Shown here one piece after another: positions 1 through 4,389 of a stretch of 6,342 nucleotides of DNA; within the stretch, counting starts at the first letter, position 1, and every line of letters begins with the position of its first letter. This DNA is from Clostridia bacterium (GTDB taxonomy: Bacteria > Bacillota > Clostridia > Christensenellales > DTU072): NCBI GenBank assembly GCA_028703745.1, contig JAQVME010000082.1, forward strand, positions 1-6,342. The letters run 5' to 3'. The position numbers were made by a program, and so were the translations under genes. The notes under the pieces are model-generated. The model did no database searches. It was not told the origin of the DNA and saw only the letters and a list, made by a program, of their open reading frames with translations.

Positions 1-287
1 GCCTTGTCGTTTGCCGTGATATCCATTTGAACCGTCTCGGCAAATTCACGGCTGTAATCCTGACTTTCTACGCCGTCCTCCATATTTTCATAGAGGATTT
101 TTGCCGTCAGCCTGCCCGAAATGCGCAATTCTCCGTTCAGCGCCTCATAATTGAGTATACGGCTGACTGCAGAAACGCCCAAAACGTTTTTACATGCGGA
201 AAGACTCAGCTCCGCCTCCTGCATGAACATTATGCCTTCAAGCTCGATTCTGTTGCCGGTGTTTATTACCGCCTTGTTTTTTATCAT
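1..287 (-). CDS. DUF3794 (SipL-type) domain protein, N-terminal 95 codons, cut by window edge
   Basis: The reading frame opens with ATG at 287 and stays open to position 1 without a stop, so only the N-terminus is present. A ribosome binding site AGGGGG lies at 297-292, four bases before the ATG. The translation begins MIKNKAVINTGNRIELEG. The stretch around residues 33-67 (CKNVLGVSAVSRILNYEALNG, then ISGRLTAKILYEN) has the DUF3794 pattern: a short beta-rich unit in which a hydrophobic 'value of the internal state' strand is followed by a 'G-x-L-x-x-K-x-L-Y' strand. Such proteins include SipL of Clostridioides difficile, which binds the spore-coat morphogen SpoIVA through a C-terminal LysM domain and acts at the forespore surface in the mother cell. 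No LysM can be seen because that end lies outside the window, so SipL itself is not proven and other DUF3794 proteins remain possible. The neighbour veg, divergent, supports a sporulation-linked locus. No signal peptide is visible. Confidence 0.72.
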   Translation of the reverse strand, partial: MIKNKAVINTGNRIELEGIMFMQEAELSLSACKNVLGVSAVSRILNYEALNGELRISGRLTAKILYENMEDGVESQDYSREFAETVQMDITANDK

Positions 288-288
288 A

Positions 289-318
289 TTGCCCCCTGTT
301 ATATCCGATATTTATAAA
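289..318 (+). promoter_or_regulatory. Weak candidate promoter for veg
   Basis: TTGCCC at 289-294 and TATAAA at 313-318 are separated by 18 bases. This would start transcription near 325 and leave a leader of about 63 bases before veg. The -35 box matches the consensus at only three positions and overlaps the ribosome binding site of the divergent DUF3794 gene. The rest of the 100-bp gap is AT-rich and contains an 8-bp palindrome CACCGGTG at 327-334. I saw no convincing housekeeping or sporulation-sigma promoter for the minus-strand gene. Confidence 0.25.
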
Positions 319-387
319 TTATTGAGCACCGGTGGAAAATATGACAAAAACGGGTTAAAAAAAAATTTTGCGTCAATAATTCCAGCT

Positions 388-630
388 ATGAGAACGGTCA
401 ATCAGGATATAACCAAAACTATAGAACAAATAAAGGATATGCAGGGCACCGCGATAAAAATCAAGGTCAACCGCGGCAGAAATAAAATCGAAGAAATCGA
501 AGGCGTCGTCGAAAACGTATATCCCTCAATCTTTACCATACGCAGCTCTGCCGGAGAATTATCCTCTTTTTCCTATTCCGATATACTTGCAAGAAATATC
601 CTGTTCTACAGAAACAAAGCAGGGTTTTGA
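388..630 (+). CDS. veg: Veg family protein (DUF1021), 80 aa
   Basis: Small protein of the Veg family, which is highly expressed in Bacillus subtilis and has been linked there to biofilm matrix gene control and spore outgrowth; its biochemical activity is not settled. The family pattern is clear: an N-terminal helix (residues 4-18), a basic strand IKIKVNRGRNK (23-33), then EGVVENVYPSIFTIR (38-52) and the C-terminal SFSYSDIL (60-67). The usual family motif is NGGR, but here it reads NRGR (residues 28-31). The frame is open upstream to 151, but the extra 79 residues would lie antisense to the DUF3794 gene and have no family similarity. The ATG at 388 gives a length close to the B. subtilis protein (about 86 aa). 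No good Shine-Dalgarno sequence precedes it. An internal ATG at 439 has AAAGGA only one to two bases away and would remove the conserved N-terminal helix. The stop is followed 14 bases later by a hairpin terminator. Confidence 0.88.
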   Translation: MRTVNQDITKTIEQIKDMQGTAIKIKVNRGRNKIEEIEGVVENVYPSIFTIRSSAGELSSFSYSDILARNILFYRNKAGF

Positions 631-644
631 GGCGTTTTTGCCAA

Positions 645-677
645 AAAACAAACAGCCCTAGATGGGCTGTTTGTTTT
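645..677. terminator. Bidirectional rho-independent terminator between veg and the peptidase
   Basis: Perfect inverted repeat: 14-base arms at 645-658 and 664-677 with the five-base loop TAGAT. The stem core is CAGCCC/GGGCTG, and the outer arm is AAAACAAA/TTTGTTTT, so transcripts from either strand end in a U-rich tail. It lies 14 bases after the veg stop and 17 bases beyond the stop of the converging M20 gene, so it can serve both. Confidence 0.92.
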
Positions 678-694
678 CTTATGCAATAAAAATC

Positions 695-2152
695 TTATTT
701 GCAGCTATTCTCTATGAAGCGTGCAAAGAACTGTGTCGCCTTGACTAAGCCGTCAATATCGGTTCTTTCGTTTATGGCGTGAATTCTCGTGCGGTCATCC
801 TCACTCACAAGAAAGGGCGTAAAGCGGTAGACGTTGTTGCAGACGCCGTAATAATACTTTGCGTCAGTGGCGGCAATAAACGGATACGGCGCAGGCAAAA
901 AGTTCTCGAAAACTTCGTTTATCGTCGTCGTAAGCACGGAATAAGCGGCGCTTGTTATATCGGATACGGGAGTCGGCTCCGCCATGCCCGGCAAAACGTT
1001 TACTTCGATGTTTTTGCCAACGACTTCCTTGACGTGCTTTATGACCATATCGCTATTTTCGTTGACGTTTATGCGGCAATTTATGGTGGCGCTGGCTTTT
1101 GGAGGCAACACATTGGGCGCGCCTGCGCCCTTCGCCTGCGTCGCCGCAAAGGTAGTACGTATAAGGCTGTTGGTAATGGGATTTGCTATGGCAAGCACGA
1201 ATTTCAGAAGCGGTGAAAGTATGTCGCGATTTACAAATATAAATTTCATCAGCGGTTTCATGTTCGGCGCTATCGCCTTGAACATTTGTTTCACGGGCAG
1301 AGACCAGCTGCTTTTCATAGGTGTCATGGCTACGTAATAAACTGCCTCCGCCATAAGGTCGACGGCGTTTCTCTTGTAAGGAGATGAGGAGTGTCCGCCG
1401 TTCTTTTTGGCTTTTAGCTCGATATCGAGATAGCCCTTTTCGCAGGTACCGATAAGCGCCAGCATGCCGTCGACGCCGATAATGCTGCCGTCGAGCACCG
1501 TGCCGCCCTCGTCAATTACGTATTCAAAGCGGATGTTGTTTTCTTGAAGATACTTGGCTATATTTTTTGCGCCTTCCTTGCCGGTAAACTCCTCGTCGTG
1601 TCCGAAGCAGCAATATATGGTTCTTGCCGGCTTGAAGCCCTGTTCAAGCAATATTTCTATGCCCTCAAGCAGCGCTATCATCTGTCCTTTCATATCTTGA
1701 GAGCCTCTGCCGTATACGTAGCCGTCCTTTATTTCTCCGGAGAAAGGCGGCACCTCCCAACCCTCTGCGGGCGCAGGCACTACGTCCTGATGCGCAAGAA
1801 AGCAACCGGGAAGCAACGAAGCGTCGCTGCCTTCAATCTTGTAGACCAGACTATAATTGTTGATAAGCGTTTTTTCGGCGGCCTTGTGAAGCAACGGAAA
1901 GGCTTTTTCGAGGAAAGCGTGGTACTTTGGGAACTCGTCATAGCTCATAGTATCGTCAAGCACCGTCAACGTGGGGATGCGCACGGCATCGGACAGCTTC
2001 TGCGCCACCCTGTCCTTGTCCACGGGTACAGGCTCAAAGCTGCGCTTCTCGACCTTTACGGGTTTTGTGAGTACTGTTCTGATTATCATGAACAGAATGA
2101 GCGCGCCGATTGCCGAAGCTATTGTTATCAAAATTATCAAACCAACAGACAT
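695..2152 (-). CDS. Membrane-anchored M20 family metallopeptidase/amidohydrolase (CPS1/PM20D1 type), 485 aa
   Basis: Di-zinc hydrolase of peptidase family M20, closest in motif style to yeast carboxypeptidase S (CPS1) and mammalian PM20D1. These cleave C-terminal residues from small peptides or N-acyl amino acids; the substrate here cannot be told. Visible active-site elements in order: H121 and D123 in LAHQDVVPAP; the bridging D153 in YGRGSQDMKG; general base E187 and ligand E188 in GHDEEFTG; D214 in VIDEGG; H254 in NGGHSSSPY of the lid/dimerisation domain; and the last ligand H458 in RIHAINE. The lid carries a long insert (about 275-345) as in the CPS1/PM20D1 group. Residues 4-24 form one hydrophobic segment with no cleavage site, a likely anchor, followed by basic residues (R25, K30, K33, K36, R37). 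The start is well supported: AAGGAG at 2165-2160 lies seven bases before the ATG, and a good promoter lies upstream. The gene is monocistronic, divergent from htpG, and ends at the terminator shared with veg. Confidence 0.93.
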   Translation of the reverse strand: MSVGLIILITIASAIGALILFMIIRTVLTKPVKVEKRSFEPVPVDKDRVAQKLSDAVRIPTLTVLDDTMSYDEFPKYHAFLEKAFPLLHKAAEKTLINNYSLVYKIEGSDASLLPGCFLAHQDVVPAPAEGWEVPPFSGEIKDGYVYGRGSQDMKGQMIALLEGIEILLEQGFKPARTIYCCFGHDEEFTGKEGAKNIAKYLQENNIRFEYVIDEGGTVLDGSIIGVDGMLALIGTCEKGYLDIELKAKKNGGHSSSPYKRNAVDLMAEAVYYVAMTPMKSSWSLPVKQMFKAIAPNMKPLMKFIFVNRDILSPLLKFVLAIANPITNSLIRTTFAATQAKGAGAPNVLPPKASATINCRINVNENSDMVIKHVKEVVGKNIEVNVLPGMAEPTPVSDITSAAYSVLTTTINEVFENFLPAPYPFIAATDAKYYYGVCNNVYRFTPFLVSEDDRTRIHAINERTDIDGLVKATQFFARFIENSCK

Positions 2153-2199
2153 TATATATCTCCTTAAAAATAAATATAGGATGTTTTTCTTTATTAATC

Positions 2200-2228
2200 A
2201 TTATAAACGCATAACGCCTTTTTTGCAA
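2200..2228 (-). promoter_or_regulatory. Sigma-A type promoter of the M20 peptidase gene
   Basis: On the minus strand TTGCAA (2228-2223) is followed after exactly 17 bases by TATAAT (2205-2200). Transcription would start near 2193, giving a leader of about 40 bases that includes the AAGGAG ribosome binding site. The -10 is a perfect consensus and the spacing is ideal. Confidence 0.8.
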
Positions 2229-2247
2229 TACGCCAAAGCTAATTAAT

Positions 2248-2264
2248 CGGATTAATAAAATCCG
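2248..2264. repeat. Short inverted repeat between the divergent promoters
   Basis: CGGATT (2248-2253) and AATCCG (2259-2264) are complementary arms separated by AATAA. The repeat lies roughly 60-75 bases upstream of both predicted transcription starts, so it could be an operator acting on either gene, but it matches no regulator site I know. Six-base arms in AT-rich DNA can arise by chance. Confidence 0.3.
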
Positions 2265-2288
2265 CGCGGGCAAAATTATAATAAATGC

Positions 2289-2317
2289 TTGCAAAATTTC
2301 TTGTAAGGTACTATAAT
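2289..2317 (+). promoter_or_regulatory. Sigma-A type promoter of htpG
   Basis: TTGCAA (2289-2294) and TATAAT (2312-2317) are separated by exactly 17 bases. The predicted start near 2324 falls at the first bases of the CIRCE-like operator. The hexamers and spacing are identical to those of the divergent peptidase promoter. Confidence 0.85.
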
Positions 2318-2322
2318 ACATT

Positions 2323-2349
2323 TTAGCAGTCGCCACTGTCGAGTGCCAG
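2323..2349. promoter_or_regulatory. CIRCE-like operator (HrcA binding site) for htpG
   Basis: The left arm TTAGCAGTC (2323-2331) and right arm GAGTGCCAG (2341-2349) are separated by exactly nine bases. The CIRCE consensus is TTAGCACTC-N9-GAGTGCTAA, so the left arm matches at 8 of 9 positions and the right arm at 7 of 9, with the correct 9-9-9 geometry. The two arms are complementary at 6 of 9 positions. It begins six bases after the htpG -10 box and ends 11 bases before the ribosome binding site, which is where CIRCE sits in groE and dnaK operons. HrcA would block transcription here at normal temperature. The mismatches suggest weaker binding than a perfect site. The hrcA gene itself is not in the window. 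Confidence 0.75.
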
Positions 2350-2373
2350 AATAATAAATAAAGGAAGGTAAAT

Positions 2374-4233
2374 ATGAAGAAGTTTAAGACTGAATCCCAA
2401 AAAATACTTGATTTGATGATTAATTCTATTTATACCCACAAAGAAATCTTTATCCGGGAGCTTTTGTCAAATGCCAGCGACGCCATTGACAAGCTGTATT
2501 ACAAGAGTCTCAAGGAGAATTTGAGTTATTCAAAGGAAGATTTTTCGATAAAGCTCGAAATTGACAAAGACAAGCGCATTCTCAGAATAACAGATAACGG
2601 CATAGGCATGAGCGCGGAGGAACTCGAAAGTAATCTAGGCGTCATTGCTCGCAGCGGCTCGCTGGATTTCAAACAGAATATGGAAGGTAGCGAGGACGTC
2701 AATATCATAGGACAGTTCGGCGTGGGCTTTTATTCAGCGTTTATGGTCAGCGACAAGGTAGAGGTTGTCAGTCGCGCCTACGGCAGCGCCGAGGCAAATA
2801 TGTGGAGTTCAAAGGGCGCCGAGGGCTACGAAATTACCAAAGCCGATAAGGCGGAAAGCGGCACGGCGATAACCATGTATATAAAGAACGATACGGAGGA
2901 GGAGCATTACGACGAATTCCTCGAGGAATACAAAATAAGGGAGCTTGTAAAGAAGTATTCTGATTATATACGCTATCCCATAATGCTTGACGTCGAAAGA
3001 GCGAGAACCGACGAAAAAGACTCCTCAAAAAACGAAAAATATGTCGAGACAGAAACTCTGAACTCGATGGTTCCGTTATGGAAGAAGAATAAGAGCGCGC
3101 TTACCGAAGACGATTATAACGCCTTTTATAAAGATACTTTTTACGATTACGAAAAGCCGCTGAAAGTCATACATTTTTCGGCGGAGGGCATGAGCGTAAA
3201 TTTCAACGCAGTGCTGTTCATTCCGGCGAAAGCGCCCTACAACTATTATTCAAAAACCTACGAAAAGGGTCTCAAACTATATACAAACGGTATCCTTATT
3301 ATGGATAAGTGCGCCGACCTGCTGCCGGATTATTTTTCATTCGTAAAAGGCGTCGTTGACAGCGAGCTGACGCTGAACATCTCGAGAGAAACCATACAGC
3401 ACAACCATCAGCTGAAAAAAATCGCCGCCAATCTCGAAAAGAAAATAAAGAGCGAGCTTGCCGCCATGCTCGAAAACGACAGAGAGGCGTATCAGAACTT
3501 CTTCAAGGAGTTCGGTCTGCAAATAAAATACGGCATATACGATAATTGGGGTATGAATAAAGATACACTCAAGGACCTGCTGCTGTTTCATTCCGTGCGC
3601 AAGGATAAACCCGTCACCATAAAAGAGTATTTTGACGAAATGAAGGACAGCCAAAAATATATTTATTACGCTTCAGGCAAGTCCGTAGACGCCATAAAAG
3701 TGCTGCCGCAAGTCGAAAGGGTGCTGGAATATGATTATGACATTCTTTGCTTGACGCAGGATATTGACGAGTTTGCCATAAAAATTCTCGCCGAATACGA
3801 AAAGAAAGAGTTCCGTTCGGTGTCGGCGGGAGAGCTGGGGCTTGCCGACGAGAATATAACCATTGAGACAGAGGACGACAAGCAGATACTTGCCCTTATA
3901 AAAGATACTTTGGGCGATAAGGTAGCTAAGGTAAAATTGAGTAGCCGTCTGAAGACCCATCCCGTCTGTCTATCCTCCGAAGGAGACCTCTCAATAGAAA
4001 TGGAAAAGGTTTTTAACGCCATGCCAAACGCGCAGGGGATTTCGGCGCAAAAGGTGCTTGAACTCAACAGCAATCATCCTTTGTACGAAAAAATACGGAA
4101 GTTGTTCGTCGAAAACAAGGACGAAATCAAAGACCTTGCCAAAATATTGTTTGTGCAGGCGCAACTGATTGAGGGTCTGCCCGTAGACAACCTCACGGAA
4201 TATTCCGACCTTGTTTGCAGAAAGCTGAGCTAA
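2374..4233 (+). CDS. htpG: HtpG, Hsp90-family molecular chaperone, 619 aa
   Basis: Cytosolic ATP-dependent chaperone that works as a dimer and helps remodel client proteins, usually with DnaK. It is full length (family usual about 610-630 aa). The N-terminal GHKL ATPase domain (about 1-215) has the catalytic E29 and N33 in RELLSNASDA, D74 in the DNGIGM Mg/ATP loop, the lid glycines in GQFGVGFYSAF (113-123) and SGT (162-164). The middle domain (about 220-490) carries NISRET with the ATP-sensing R338 and the nearby Q342. The C-terminal dimerisation domain (about 500-619) ends without the MEEVD tail, as expected in bacteria. The start is set by AAGGAAGG at 2361-2368, five bases before the ATG, and by the typical opening KFKTESQKILDLMINSIYTH. 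It has its own promoter and a CIRCE-like operator, which points to heat induction through HrcA. It is followed by a palindrome that likely ends the transcript, so it appears monocistronic. Nothing is broken or missing. Confidence 0.98.
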   Translation: MKKFKTESQKILDLMINSIYTHKEIFIRELLSNASDAIDKLYYKSLKENLSYSKEDFSIKLEIDKDKRILRITDNGIGMSAEELESNLGVIARSGSLDFKQNMEGSEDVNIIGQFGVGFYSAFMVSDKVEVVSRAYGSAEANMWSSKGAEGYEITKADKAESGTAITMYIKNDTEEEHYDEFLEEYKIRELVKKYSDYIRYPIMLDVERARTDEKDSSKNEKYVETETLNSMVPLWKKNKSALTEDDYNAFYKDTFYDYEKPLKVIHFSAEGMSVNFNAVLFIPAKAPYNYYSKTYEKGLKLYTNGILIMDKCADLLPDYFSFVKGVVDSELTLNISRETIQHNHQLKKIAANLEKKIKSELAAMLENDREAYQNFFKEFGLQIKYGIYDNWGMNKDTLKDLLLFHSVRKDKPVTIKEYFDEMKDSQKYIYYASGKSVDAIKVLPQVERVLEYDYDILCLTQDIDEFAIKILAEYEKKEFRSVSAGELGLADENITIETEDDKQILALIKDTLGDKVAKVKLSSRLKTHPVCLSSEGDLSIEMEKVFNAMPNAQGISAQKVLELNSNHPLYEKIRKLFVENKDEIKDLAKILFVQAQLIEGLPVDNLTEYSDLVCRKLS

Positions 4234-4278
4234 ATGACAGAGGTTGTCTAGCCGGCAATCCGCCCACAAAAATTGGCT

Positions 4279-4303
4279 ACGGACAGTCCGACGGACTGTC
4301 CGT
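4279..4303 (+). terminator. Probable htpG terminator: nested 25-bp palindrome
   Basis: The arms at 4279-4289 and 4293-4303 (ACGGACAGTCC and GGACTGTCCGT) pair perfectly over 11 bp with a GAC loop. Each half is itself nearly self-complementary (CGGACAGTCCG at 4280-4290, CGGACTGTCCG at 4292-4302). The position, 45 bases after the htpG stop and before the next promoter, fits a terminator. The T-rich run is offset, however: TTTT at 4310-4313 and TTCTTTTTT at 4317-4325 instead of directly after the stem. A weaker outer pairing of CAAAA (4267-4271) with TTTTG (4310-4314) would bring the stem closer to that run. Confidence 0.68.
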
Positions 4304-4328
4304 TTGACGTTTTGGCTTCTTTTTTCTA

Positions 4329-4357
4329 TTGTAAATCCCCGAAAAATGCTTTATAAT
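4329..4357 (+). promoter_or_regulatory. Sigma-A type promoter of the GH31 gene
   Basis: TTGTAA (4329-4334) and TATAAT (4352-4357) are separated by 17 bases. The start would be near 4364, leaving a leader of about 26 bases with AAGGAG at 4376-4381. The -10 is perfect, and the -35 resembles the other promoters in the window. Confidence 0.75.
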
Positions 4358-4372
4358 ATACCATAAGTATAT
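4356..4372. repeat. Inverted repeat over the GH31 transcription start (possible operator)
   Basis: ATATAC (4356-4361) and GTATAT (4367-4372) are complementary arms around CATAA. The repeat overlaps the end of the -10 box and the predicted start site, a place where a repressor would act. It does not look like a LacI-type or CcpA (cre) site, and the AT-rich setting makes chance likely. Confidence 0.28.
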
Positions 4373-4389
4373 AAAAAGGAGCATTAATT

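Noticed and set aside
27..317. Plus-strand open frame of 96 codons
   Set aside because: It is antisense to the DUF3794 coding frame, has no ribosome binding site and shows no recognisable protein pattern.
336..343. Minus-strand CATATTTT, similar to a sigma-E -10 (CATAnnnT), upstream of the DUF3794 gene
   Set aside because: The matching -35 position is a run of T on that strand, so the sigma-E call is too weak to list, although sporulation control of this gene is plausible.
371..376. Minus-strand TTGACG, a good -35 box upstream of the DUF3794 gene
   Set aside because: No -10 like sequence occurs 16-18 bases downstream (the region reads CCGTTT).
151..387. Upstream extension of the veg reading frame by 79 codons
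   Set aside because: It overlaps the divergent DUF3794 gene and its control region, and Veg proteins begin near the ATG at 388.
1544..2167. Plus-strand open frame of 207 codons
   Set aside because: It lies wholly antisense to the M20 peptidase, whose motifs are intact; it has no family-like motif.
2275..2282. ATTATAAT, a -10 like sequence on both strands
   Set aside because: No acceptable -35 box lies 16-18 bases away on either strand, and better promoters exist for both neighbouring genes.
4234..4251. Five-codon frame ATG ACA GAG GTT GTC TAG directly after htpG
   Set aside because: It is too short, has no ribosome binding site and has no sign of a leader-peptide function.
4234..4389. Possible riboswitch or small RNA between htpG and the GH31 gene
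   Set aside because: Apart from the palindrome at 4279-4303 and the promoter there is no conserved aptamer-like structure, and the GH31 leader is predicted to be only about 26 bases.
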